The notes beneath the pieces were generated by a model that searched no databases, was not told the origin of the DNA, and saw only the letters and a list, made by a program, of their open reading frames with translations. The position numbers and the translations under genes are program-made. A DNA stretch of 64,000 bases, from contig SNVD02013250.1 in assembly GCA_013180625.2 (NCBI GenBank), positions 434,001 to 498,000 of the forward strand, given 5' to 3'. The DNA comes from Boswellia sacra. Lineage: Eukaryota > Streptophyta > Magnoliopsida > Sapindales > Burseraceae. Below, piece after piece: positions 1 to 12,600 of this stretch. Each line of letters starts with the position of its first letter. Position 1 is the first letter of the stretch.

Positions 1-877
1 CACAATTTTGACCCCTTCAAAATTCGGGAGAAGAACAATATTTTGGGAACTTTCTTGACCTTGGCTTCGAGAATGGATTGCATAATATCCAAATCCCATG
101 AAGCAGTCAAATGCCGACACTGCAGAGTTCTGTATCATTTCCCATTTCAATCTTCAAAGTGCCATTCCACCCATGTGATAAGGTAAATTTATCTGATCAG
201 ATTGTAATTTCAAGTTGCTTTATAGTCGAAAACATTGCATTTATTGTGATGGATCAGAAATTTTCCTTTTTATTATTATTTCTTTTAAGAAAAAAAACTG
301 ACGCATTGAATCATCATAAAATTCCTTAAGGGTGAGCTACTTGGAACTTAAATTATAAAAACACTATTTGATCGATTTAACCATTGAATTAGAAAAAAAA
401 AATATCAAATCTAAAATTTAATAACATTTGGAACCCATAAAATTTAAGGAACAAAGTTTCCGCTGAGAACAAAGTGAAGGACATCAAAGAATAGTCTGTA
501 TTATGAATCACCGATTGCCCTGCTAACTATTAAATTAAATTGATGAAAACAATCATGTGGAAAGATTTTAATGACAAAAAATTCATCGTGGGGTATGAAA
601 AGAAAGGAAGAAAACCATTTTGATAAGGTGGGATGGCACAATTGGCGATTTTATATACACTACAATACAAGAGATCTGTAAAGGGCAGATAGCCACAAAT
701 TAAATGAAAAAAAAAAGATAATAAATTAAAGACAAAAAAGAAGTGGAGAGAGGTCGAAAGAAAAGGAGGAAAATACGGATTTTCGACTCAGCTTCACCTT
801 TAGCTTGGGCTTCTAATCCTCCTCAATGATTGGTACAAAATGACTTAATGCTGAACTTCCCTACCTCTGCTTTGGTC
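1..877. other. 3' flank of the PRAF-type gene; no gene recognised
   Basis: This stretch follows the stop codon of the minus-strand PRAF-type gene and must include its 3' UTR. The rest is AT-rich with A runs. A short protein-like reading at 12-107 on the plus strand could be the last codons of a neighbouring gene, but it has no visible splice acceptor or upstream context, so it is not called. Confidence 0.4.
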
Positions 878-3800
878 CTAAATTTGGGAAGTGGGTGAAA
901 AAGCTCCCTCTGATCGGCGGGCAGCCTGGCCAGAAGCCGACGATTTGTCCAGACCTCGGACGTTATATCTCTCATATACTTTTTCACGGTTTTCTGACCA
1001 CCAAGTCTCGGCTTGATGCTCACCAAATCTTCTCCGGCTGCATAAGTATAAGCAGTTTCCAGCAATGTGAAATTACTGTTTTAAAAAAATTTCAGACCAT
1101 ATACAAAAAACTAAGACAACCTTAACATAGTATCATGAGTACATGTCAGCTGCTCCTAGGCAGGACCAGGTCCAGCCGGCATATTGGATCCTATTTTCCC
1201 CCATTTCTTAACCAAACTGTGAAACAGTCTACGTTAATACTCTTCACTTATCTGTTTATTTATTTTTATTGTTGGCTTGGTAAGATAGGTACCTACAAAC
1301 AAGACCGACCTCTCCCCCCACCCATTCAACATTTGGCCAATGACCAAGGACATCCATAGGATTCAACTATCGCCCAATTTAATGCAGTAAAATCGGTTGG
1401 TCTAAGGTCTTCTGATGATCCCTAATCTTTTACCATATTGATCTTCATATGCAAATCAACAGATCATGAGATTCCTTCTATCAGTAGCAATACATAATCG
1501 TAACACCATTCGTAACTCAATTCAGAAAAGAAATGTGGAAGTACCTGAAGCGCACTCGTTTTAGATCTCTGGTTCCATCACGCAAGGCCACAAGAGTTAT
1601 ATATACACCAGACTCATATTGTTCAATCCACTCAGCCTCAACTTGATTGCTGTTGGCAGTCATTGCAGAATTTCTAGGCTTCATACCGTTTTCACCGGCT
1701 TGCAAAGACCCGGATTCTTTTCCATCTCCTGACTCTGACAAACGACTGCTACTTGCATGGAGCCCTCCACTACCATTCTGCAGTCTGAGATCTGGATGGT
1801 CATCCCTCCCATATGCTCCAGTAGATTCCCTGAGTAATTGCGAAATGGCTGCAGCGCCATTATAAGTGATAGAGTCAATTCCTGTGGGAAAACCCAGGAG
1901 AGAACTGCTGACTGAATCAGATCTTGAATGGCGCTCTTCATTAGCATCTGGATAGTGAACTCCATTTGAATCCAATCCATTTGGTATGTAAACTGGCCTC
2001 ATGCTCTCAGAGTCATATGCACCAGGGGGCAGCTTCTCCGCCATATCCTTGAGCTGTGATAATGCAGGAATAAAATCAATAGAATGTCATCAGAAAGAAT
2101 TAGTTGCGTCAAGAAAATTTAACTAAAACAGTGAACTGAGAATATGAGGTTCTGAAGGAACCAAAACATATTCAAAATTCCACCATTTAAGAAGAAAAAG
2201 TGCTTCAAACAATGCCAACAAACAAGGGACAACTTATACGACCTTCTTCCATCACTTCAATGTTCAACTTCATGGACATGATGGCAGCTTAAACTTCTAG
2301 GAAAATCATGTCAGCATTTTTCTTAAAGAAATTCTAATTTAACAAATTAACAGGTGAGATGCATTGCATATTTTACACAGAACAGAAAATACAAATTCTA
2401 GATCAAGTACATTTTTCTAATAAAAGCACAATAAAGAAGGAATATAGAAAAACAATAACCTGAGCTGTTAGTGACTTAATAACTTCTTTTGCAGCTTTAG
2501 CTTTTGCTGATTCCTCTGCAGCAACCACCATAGCTTCTTGAGCTTTCTTTGTTGATTTCTCAAGCTCTAATTCTTGCACTTCACACCGCTGTCTCAGGCT
2601 CTCAACCTACATCATAACCACACCTTCAGTATTCAGTCATCTGAAACAATGAGAGCCTACATCACAGCCCTCAAACCAACCTTCCAAGGGTATACAGAGG
2701 TTTGCCCCAAGAACATATAACAAAATAAGAGACTTGAGACTATACCTGCGCACGCAGCTTAAGAACTTCTTGGTTCAAAAGTTCATTAGTCTTCTTCAAA
2801 CTATCAGTTATACTCTTAGAAAATGAAAGTCCAGATGTTGTTGGAACAGGTGTAGCAGATCGAGGGGGGCTGGGTCTCCTTGAGAAAGGTGACACAGACC
2901 TTGAACTTACTCCAGATGGTGCAAGAATTGGTTTAGGAGTTGCTCGTCGCATATCAACAGCAGTTGAGAGGACAACATCTTTCAGCTGTAACAAAGAAGG
3001 TGCTTGAGAGGACCGAACAAGGGAGAATGTTTCAGCTTTCTTTCCCTGTTTGGCTGCTTTGCTGTCTAGCTGCTTAATCAAATCCATATTGGAAGGCATC
3101 GTTGACTTGGAAAACTTAATTTCAGCCCTATCCAACCTGTCCTTGTTTTCACCCGAAAGGCGAGGCAGTGAATTCCTCCTGTTGTTGTTACCAGCTTCTA
3201 AAACCTTGTTCAGCTTGGCGAAACAGGAATCACACACACGATATGGTTTGCCAGGATTTGGAGCCAGTGCTGCTCTTATTGCTTTTCTTGAACTGCATGA
3301 ATGGCAGTGCACAAGTCCACAATTATAGCAGTTATGTCTCTTTCGAGTGAAACCAAAAGCCTGCCTACATGCTGAGCACTGAGACTGCTCAGCACTAGAT
3401 ACCCATTTATGAAGACATATAGCTGCAGTATAATTTGAACCACAAGCAATATATTTTACATGTCTATCCTTTAAAGCCTCAACCAAAGTTGGTGTTTTCC
3501 TATCTTCAATATCCCCATGGCCCAACCTTCCATTAGCACCCTTGCCCCACGTGTACACTTCATTTCTGGACGTTAAGACTGCTACATGATATGCACCACA
3601 GGCAATTTCATCAACAACCTCCCCAGCAAGTTTATCTTCTACCAGGCAAGGCAACTTCCCATCAGCATTGGGATTCCCGAGTTGACCATACACAGTACTT
3701 CCCATTGTAAAAACATGTCCTGACGTGGTCAAGCCAACAGTTAAACTATGCCCACATGAAATTTTGTGAAAATTGTAATCGATTAATGCTGGCACACATG

Positions 3801-6800
3801 TGGGTTTAAGTCGAGCTTCTTTATCTCCATGTCCGAGACGATTCTTGTCTCCATCACCCCAAGTAAACAATTTTCCTGATGAAACACTTGCACTAGACTG
3901 TGTGACAATAACCTCCACGACAGCAGCAGTATGCCATACCCCACAAGCAACAGCAATTGTCCTCAACCCGGAGAGAGATTCTACTTCTCTAGGAGATGAA
4001 ACACTAACCCTGTCGCCATGGCCCAGTACCCCAAATGTTCCATCACCAAATGTAAAGAGCTGCCCTGTTGATGTAATTATGGCTGTATGCCATGGACCAC
4101 AAGTTACTGAAGCAACTTGAAGTCCCTCAAGGGGCCCAGAGATTCTCTTTGGTATCCAGTGGCTTACATGAGTACCATGTCCCAGAAGACCAGCATTATG
4201 TGTACCATCTCCCCACGTATAAAGTTCCCCAGCCATTGTAACAGCACAAGTGTGGAACTCCCCACAGGCTACAAAATCAACACTAGTAAATGTCAAAGAT
4301 TCAAGAAGACAAGGTTGAATAATATCCTTCCCAACACCATGGCCAAGTCGCCCTCCGGATTCTTCACCCCATGTAAAAACTTCACCTTGCCTAGTGACCA
4401 AGGCTGCATGCCTGACCCCACAGGCTACATGATGAACATCCAAAACAACGTTGGATTCCAATGGCCTGGGAAGGAGCGCATCTGTTCTTGAGCTCAAGTA
4501 ATTAGTATTTTTATCAGCCCCAACCTTGACAACATTGTCACATATGACTTCCCCCCATATGTATACATCACCTAAAGCATCACAATCATCCGGAGCAGAA
4601 CCATGGCTGGAAGTGCTGGGGGCACTAGAAACACTAACTCTAAAAACATCTGAACCGGATCCTCTTACTTGCATATTTGTGTTGTCTGACGCTACATGTG
4701 ATCTTTCAGAATTCAAAGAAATAGAATTCTCAGGTTGACAGCTCTTTGGAGAAGTAATTGGATGGTTCAAACCAACAGAAACCTCTGGTGAGCTAATATC
4801 TCGAGTAACACTCACAGAACTGTCACTAGCACTATTTGATGTCAAGTCTCTACTATCCTGAATTTAATCAACAGTGAGCATAAATGTCAGACATAATATG
4901 CCGCTGATAGATAAATAACCAAATGAAGCTATCACATAATGCACCTTCATAACATTAACAATACATCATAAATACATTCAACATAAATCATACTTCGCTC
5001 ATGAAGAAAAGAAAAACATTACCATGTAAACAAAATAATACAAATCTATGAGAGAGTAGTTAAAGTCCCATAATTAACCACATTTTTCAAGTGTTCCATG
5101 GTAGTTTTGGACATCAATTAGATGGCATCTTCTTTTTCAATGTAAAGTACAAGCATTCCAACAATGTACTTGACATATTTCCTTCAAAAGACTTCTGCTT
5201 TTAATGACCCATTTTAGTGTGCACATCACATTATCTCTAAAATAAACAGGCAATTAAGAACAACGTGAATTAACCATTGTACTTCTCTAGGCAGGTAAAA
5301 TCACCTCAAGGTAGAGCCCACCATCATTCCATCCATCAATTTTGGAACGACCACCTTGACCAGAGGGTATCAATGCTTTGAGGCCTGCAATCCACACCTC
5401 TGCCTCAACTTTGTCCTTGCAGATCTAAAAAGCAACAAATATAAAGCTTACAGTTAAAACCATAACATAAGAATGTGAAATAAGAAAAAAGAAAAGAAAA
5501 TGATCTTGAACTTCTGCGACAGAAATTCATCACCAACCAGATCAAGTGATCGCTTCCCGTTATTGTATATAAGAGAAAAAGATAAATAGTCCTTTTCCGG
5601 ACGAAGGTACCGCTGGAAAACAGCCTGATAGAGTATTAGGAAAATTTTAGAAGTCAGAGGCTAAAATGTCAGGTTTAATGACTATGAGTTTTAAAATCAT
5701 TAAGTTAATTTGCGTCAGGTATGCATACACAAATGAAAACAGTATAGTGTATAAAATAATAAAAGTAAGGGGATCTCACAGTTCTTTGTCCAGGAATAAT
5801 TTTAGAGACAGAAGCTAACTTCAAATTTCTTTCTCCACTACTAGATATCCAGATCAAAGATGTTTCGTCCTGTGGTGATGCACAAAAGCTAAATAAATCA
5901 AAGAAGATAAGAAAAATTAAAGGAAAAACCTTATAAAGTAACAATACCACAAAAGCAGTACATAGTGATTAAGCATTAATAGAAAATAAGACAATATTTA
6001 AATAAACAGCTTAAGATTATTTATTTGACACGAAGAATGACTGATTTCTGGATAAAGGTCCTTAAGGCGATCATATTAGCAAGCATCAGAGAGGGACAAG
6101 TAAATTCTTCCAAGGCCACTGTAACATTACGGCAACAAGATGCAGTAGACATAATACACAAAGATCTTAAACATGAAATGAGGACTAGAAACCAGCAAGT
6201 TTCAAAATAATACCCCCCTCTCCTCCTAGTACTGACTTCACTCCATGACTAAGGAACTTAACATAAATTTCTTCAACAACTTCCATGAATGCGACCAACA
6301 AGACTAATAATAACTTCTATAACCAACCACAGACTGTTCATACAATCTGCAACCAGCAATTCTGTTTCTTAGTTGCTGCCAAAGTAGTTTAAATTGGCCG
6401 AAAATTTCTTAAACCTAAGTTATTAGTTGTTAGGATCAAGAATCAAAGCATTAATAGACAATATCAATCAGTATGTCACAACAATTACTTAGTATCTTGA
6501 AATTTTGGAACATATTTGTCATAATTAATTGGAGAAATAATCAGCAGGGTTCATCCACAACAAAACATCCAATCCATGCAAAAATGCAATGAACCATGGA
6601 TATAGAGCAGTAAGTATTGCACACTTACAGTACCATGCCCAATTATAATGTGTTTACTATTTTTGTCCAATTAAAGATATTTTAAGCAGAGCACATAACT
6701 TATTTCTTCTTTCTTTTTATTTTTATTTTTATTTTTATGAAGGACCTATCTTATTTTTAATACAAGTTGCAACTAATATCATTACAGCCTAATGAGTAGA

Positions 6801-9329
6801 TACTGTCTGTTATGGGATTTATTCACGTGTCGTTCACGCTCAAAGATTTGCTTTTGAGCTTTACATAAATATCCTTCATAAATGCACTTACTTAGTTGGG
6901 GGTAACCGAACCTCATAAACCAATTCAAGACCTTATTCTGTAGCAATGTGAGATGATATAAACTCCCCACCTTTTGAACATCACGTCCAGTAAAAGTCAG
7001 TCACACCAGTCCATCTTGATTAGATGGCCCGGTTTATACCAGATATAACAGTATGAACCTAACAATCAACCAAGTATATATTATACGCTTTGGACTTCAC
7101 ATATGTCCTTCACCCTCAAGAATTTATTTTGAGTTTCACGTAACTGTCTTTAACCCAAAACACATCTAGATAGTTGAGGGAACCTAAGCCTTATAAATCA
7201 GATCGAGACATCATTCAGCAGCAATGTGAGATGTGATACTTGTTGTGATCTGATGTCAAAAGCAAGTCTACATAGAAAGGCTTCATTTAGTCCTAAAAGG
7301 ATTACTAAAGCTATAGACTAGAATACTGAAGAAAGTCTTCTTTTATACAACAATTTTTAAAAAATAAATCCCTTAAATAATATCAGCCGCCTTCTGTCTA
7401 CCCTGTATCTTTCTATCTTAATAGTTGTACATCTATGAAAGGTACTAGAGATACATCGCTTTGAAATTGTTACTAGACCTCTTGGTATCAGTAAACACTC
7501 TTTTTTCTTTCTTTTTTGCTTAGCTCTCTAAAGTTAAAACAGGTATTTGTGCATCAGATTCTCTCTCAAAGTTGCAATGCATCATATACTCAAGTCATCA
7601 TTCAGTTTTAAACCAGAATCTTGTTCACATGTGGAACCAAAAAAAGTAAACAATGTGAGAATCAAAAAGTTGGCCAACTCATTAACTATATCAAAATGAA
7701 GATGAGGATAACAACCAATAGGGCGTGGAGAAAAGAAAGATCATTTTAAAACAACAAATTTCATCCAAACATAGTCAACAGAATCTAATAAGGCTCACAA
7801 ACTGCAAAATATCAGTTCTTGTCCAAACTTAATTACTCCTAGCTATTTTAAAACTACGAGAATAGAAAAGTTTTTGAATCAAAAACTTTCTCCAAATTTC
7901 CTTTTATATTTCAGCACATTTTGGCTTCATATATCATTACAAATCCAAGCAGTAAATAGCAGTAATGTCTCAAAGCAACAAAATCAAAAGTTTTACATAA
8001 GACTTACATTAGAAAGTCTAAATGGATAAAACTTAGGCTTGCCCTTACGACCATATTTCAGAAGCTGAGCACCCTTCTTCAAAGCAATTAATGCCTACAA
8101 AATTCAGAAAAGAGATTGAGAAACCTTATAACTATAGCACTGTGTCACAAACACTATCTGATAGAACAACATAAGGTATATATACATCATGATAGAACTG
8201 CATAAACTAGTAGTAAGAAGCAAATTTCAAATTAATTTACAGATTTGATTATGCAAAAGTCTGAAATCAGCCTTGGATGTCCCTAGTGGCCCACAGAAAA
8301 TAGCAAAGTATGTCATCCTAGTAACAAGTTATACTTTTTACTGGCTGGCTTTGACAGGAAACTAGACTCCCGATTCAATCTCGACTGGAGTAGTACAAGT
8401 TTCCTTGTTCAGTGTTTCATAGGTTGATGAATAGAATAAAAGGAAACACACATGTAATGGAATATTGTTTACTTAACTTGTTAAAATCAACGCAGGTTGA
8501 AGTTTCCCAAAGTGAAGACAAACACAGCATTTTAGTGCTACCCTGAATCATGAGGCATAGAGCACTGTCCTAATGTAAACACCAATTCCCAACACAAAAA
8601 TGAAAAGAGCCGCTCAAGACAATATCTTCTAACTAAAAGGTTCTGTCAGAAGCAGACCTAGAGGATTCAACAGCGACTATTATATTAACCAAAAATGCCG
8701 GTAGCTAAGTGTAATCATATTTACAATTATAAATTCCCAACAATAGAAATGCATAATGCCCTTTCAAATATCATCCATATACATCATAAACGATCACAAG
8801 ACCCATCACGTGCCAAATTCATTACTAGATGTTACCCTCCTCCTCATCTCAGTACCATAGTCCACCATTCAATTGATTAATAACTAAAAATAAAATGCCT
8901 AACCAGCTTATTTCATTCAATTACTTCCATGAATTAAAATGAAGGCATTTTCGATTTGTATTCTGTTCCTAAAATAACCAAAAGCCCCCTTTAAAAAAAA
9001 AATCAAATATTCCCAAATTAGAAAATAAAAAAATTAGGCGACAAAAAAAAAAGTCTATATTATACTACATTTCAACTTTTCAACAAACCCATAATTGACA
9101 GCGAAATTCAGTATTTACAAATTTCGAATAGCAAAAAAAAAGTTTTAAAAAATATATATTTATATATTAAGAGACAGAAACAGAGAGAAAAATTTTAAAA
9201 AAAAAATCAGGGAAAATGCTAAAAAAAAAGGAAAGAAATTAAAGGGAAGAAAAAAAGTAGATAATGAAGTCGAAGAAGAACCTGCTCAATATCACGGTCG
9301 GCATTCCCGTAGCTAACAAGATCTGCCAT
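878..9329 (-). CDS. PRAF1: PRAF-type protein: PH, RCC1 repeats, FYVE finger, coiled coil, BRX
   Basis: Nine coding exons on the minus strand, all with GT-AG borders and matching phases: 9329-9282, 8094-8008, 5869-5780, 5624-5538, 5424-5305, 4857-2746, 2606-2460, 2053-1545, 1037-878. They give 1119 aa, the usual size of the family. An N-terminal PH domain covers about residues 15-140. RCC1 blade repeats with many WG and GHG motifs cover about 240-625. A FYVE-type zinc finger starts near W629, with the plant [10 protein letters not shown] form in place of the usual RRHHCR core. A coiled coil lies near 830-897 and a C-terminal BRX domain near 1037-1092. Proteins of this family bind phosphoinositides and act on small GTPases at membranes or in signalling; the exact role here is inferred. 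The start was chosen because MADLVSYGN is the conserved family N-terminus. Intron 2 (2.1 kb) holds repeat copies. The protein is intact. Confidence 0.93.
6784..7245 (-). repeat. Two diverged direct copies of a dispersed repeat in PRAF intron 2
   Basis: Two blocks of about 170 bp, near 6797-6965 and 7070-7240, share a long gapped similarity. Common stretches include TTTGAG near the start, GGGAACC-like and ATAAA in the middle, and AGCAATGTGAGATG at the end. Read on the minus strand they begin with CATCTCACATTGCT, a phrase typical of plant LTR/TRIM-type repeats. No complete element could be delimited. Confidence 0.45.
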
Positions 9330-9334
9330 TCCAT
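8088..9334 (-). other. Possible overlapping upstream ORF of the PRAF-type gene (19 codons)
   Basis: An ATG lies five bases upstream of the conserved PRAF start, out of frame with it. In spliced mRNA it runs through exon 1 and stops at TAA three codons into exon 2, giving about 19 residues. Its context is weak (C at -3), while the main ATG has G at -3 and G at +4, so leaky scanning to the main start is expected. Seen directly; translation is inference. Confidence 0.4.
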
Positions 9335-9621
9335 GTGAGAGATTCACCAAAGCACCACCTCCCTCTTCGATCCCTCACCAATCCTCCGTTCATCCTATAA
9401 ACAACTAACCCTCTCTACTGCTTTCTTCCCCGAACCATTCCACCATCAAACGCACGCAACTCACCCTCCTTTGCAGATCTACCACCTCTTCTCCCCTAAA
9501 CTACCTACAAACCCTAGTGATCGCAACCCCCCCGCTCCTCAGTCAACCACCGCACACTGCTCCACTTGCTCCGCCGCTTTCCCGTCAATGGAGGCGGTTC
9601 TGTGGCGACGAAGAGGAACCG

Positions 9622-9652
<31 letters not shown>
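9622..9652. repeat. GA/CT microsatellite upstream of the PRAF-type start
   Basis: A run of GA dinucleotides, with one ATA break, lies about 300 bp upstream of the minus-strand PRAF-type start. On the gene's strand it reads as a CT-rich tract in the promoter or 5' UTR, as is common in plant core promoters. Confidence 0.8.
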
Positions 9653-9699
9653 CAGAGTCTTCCGTGTAAAAATAAAAAAATAAAGTACAGAGGGAGTCA

Positions 9700-12600
9700 A
9701 AGATAAGAAAACAAAAAAAACGAAAAGTAGCATGAAATCGCCTGAGATTGAAAACAATTATGAATAGACATTTCCAAAGCAGCGATTTTTTTATTTAATT
9801 TTATTAAATTATTTCTACACAACAGTTTTTTACTACTGTTCCTTTTCCTGTCATTTTTTTTTTTTAAGTTCTTAAAAGGTGACGACTTAAGACCCTGTTT
9901 GGACGTGATTGGACATCCATGTTTTTGGTCCGCCACCATTCATTAGAATCTCAACCTATTAAACGTGCACCAAACAGGGCGCTACACTTTGGAAAGATAT
10001 GCGATTATGTAATGTCGTACTTGGATTTTTTGTCTGAACGTAAGGCTGTCATTCGGAGGAGGGAGGCACGTTGGAGGGTTGTTTTGGTAATATCATCTGA
10101 AGTTTAAGGATTGTGTGGTCAAATGACTAAAATAACCTTAGGTTGAGGTTTGATTTGGGTTGGGTTGGTGCGCGTGGGTGTGGGCGTGGTCGAGCCAGCC
10201 AGCCCACAGCGCACGGAGTACGCGGGTCCGAAGATTTGGTGGCGTCAAGAACGCAGGTCGAGTCCGGATATTTAGAGTTAACCGAGGAGGATGTACTACT
10301 TTGGTGAAACAAAAGTTAATTTATGTATCTCTTAGAGAGATATTTGCCTCTAGTCAATACTCATGCTTTGCTGCCATCAAATCTAGGGATGCTCCGAACG
10401 CGTTCCCATTGGAATCATTAAAATTTTTAAATTAATCATTTAATTAATTTTATTGTGTTATCTAACGGTAATTATCGGCATATATAAATTAATTACTTCC
10501 ATCAAGATCTATCATTTCATTTGTTGAGGATGACAGTTAAAAGCTCCTGACTTAATTGTTTTAATTAACTATCTCAATGCAACCAATCATGTTTTGATAA
10601 GTGTTGATGATTTTAATGAATTACATGGGATATAAGTTTTCAGCACCCGATTTAATTATTCTAATAAATAAAATTTTAGCTTATCCTATCCATAATAGTT
10701 AAATTTGACATATGTTTCAACCTAATTATAATTGTATTGAATTGAAACTAGATTAATTGATATGGAAAATTCTACTCATGGATTAATATCTATCACATCA
10801 ATGTTGGATAAAAAATTAGTTGACCTTCAAATAGATTGAAGAGCTCTTCTTCTTATGCTTATCTTTAACTTTAGGATAATAATAAAGTTCATATTTGTTT
10901 GAAAAAATATCAATAAACCCTCGGAATCATGAAGCATTCGCCATGATAATCAGAATCAATAATCCCTCAAAGAACATTCGAATCCAAAAACTCATACGAC
11001 TGAAAGTCCTCTCTTAAAACAAGTTCTTTAAGGGTGTTTTAATAATTAATCTGTGATTAATTAGAATATGTCTCGAACTCAATTCTATGATTATTATGAA
11101 AGAGCCAAATCACCCAACTGATACTGCTTACCCTATGGGAGGTTACTGATTTTCTTATCATTTACTGGCAAGGTTTCATTTTACATGGTGTACCCGGGGT
11201 GGAAGCTACACATTTACTTAGTGCTAGCTCCTTTCTTCTATGGTTAAGAGTTTCTTGTTTAGTGCATTCAACTTACTATATTATTAATTTGTATATTTTA
11301 TCATGTACAATTTTCCTCTTCACATTATTGAACCTATTTATTTCACCGAATTAACAAACAATAGCCCTATAATCACCTTCTTAATCATAATAACGAGAGG
11401 TTTAACAAAACTATTGAGCAACACTTGATTTGCTAGTCATAATTAAACTTGCTGCTCAAGGAACGCATGGAACAACAAGATCAAGAAGCTAACAAAAAGT
11501 GTCAAAGCCCGTGGATCCACTCTGATCCCGGTCAAATCAGAGCTTTTCAGAAACTGAGGGACAAGACGGTGACGTTTTCACGAAAATTATTTTAACGAAT
11601 AAATTTTTAAAATGCGAGTAAATTACCACTGACAGACAGAAACAGTGAATGTGTTTGCGAACATGGTCCTTGTTCGCTTTTGATAAGCCGATATGAAATG
11701 ACCAAAATACCTCTGAATATCTCGGGAATTTTTATCGAGAAGTGGGCATGGCACGGGCCCCTCCTCCCTTGTTGATTCGGCAGGTGAACGACCATGTCCA
11801 GTTCATGATGAACTTGAGTTACAATGTTGTGGGGACTAGGGCCCGCTATTGATACGTCAGACGTGGTCTTCGTCGAGGAATTTCACGGTGATCCATTTAA
11901 TTATCACTATCTCTGCCGTCCATTCTTTATACATCGCATATTGATTGTCTTGACTTTGACTTTTATATATTTTGATTTTTTTAACTTTGAAAAAAAAATT
12001 GATGTCGTGGATCATGTTTTAGACTTCCCTTTTATCTTATATTTTTGGCTTCTACGAATTGCTCTTCTAAGTTTATTAACTTCGATGCTCCGCATATTAA
12101 AATAAATAAGAAATTATAACATATTACAATTTTTATTAAATTAATTTTTTTAATAATGTCACTTATATTGGAGACCAGATTTATGTATTATTTGCTAAGT
12201 TGCCGACTCTTAAATCCTTAATTGTCGAGAATTTTGGATTATTATGTGGGAATAGATTCTTCCTCGACCTCTTTGTTTTTTAATGTTGGAGATTTTCATA
12301 TTCTTTTTCATGGAGAGTAAGTGATGAAAATTGTATATAAATTTTATGACAATTGAAGTTAAATAAGGTAAAACTTTAATTATATTTTAAGAGGAATCAC
12401 TTGTAACATGTTTTAACTTTTAAGTAAAATATTAACCAATCTTTATTATTTATCATATGTTGAAGTATTTGGATGTTACAATAAGCTTTCAAAATGAAAA
12501 ATCTCTATAACATATGTGATATCGGATGATGAATTATAATATCATATTTTATTATAAGTTGATGTCATACTCATAAATACAATTTTAATTTCTAAAACCA

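Noticed and set aside
12..107. Possible C-terminal coding end of a neighbouring gene on the plus strand
   Set aside because: The reading is protein-like but has an in-frame stop just before it and no good acceptor within the window, so it cannot be supported.
2740..4845. Start of the PRAF protein at a TTG near 4845
   Set aside because: The frame continues upstream to a clean acceptor at 4857, and five earlier exons join in phase, giving the conserved PH domain and MADLVSYGN start.
6784..7245. Cassandra-type TRIM element with a 5S rRNA promoter
   Set aside because: The repeat copies lack any recognisable 5S rRNA internal promoter sequence.
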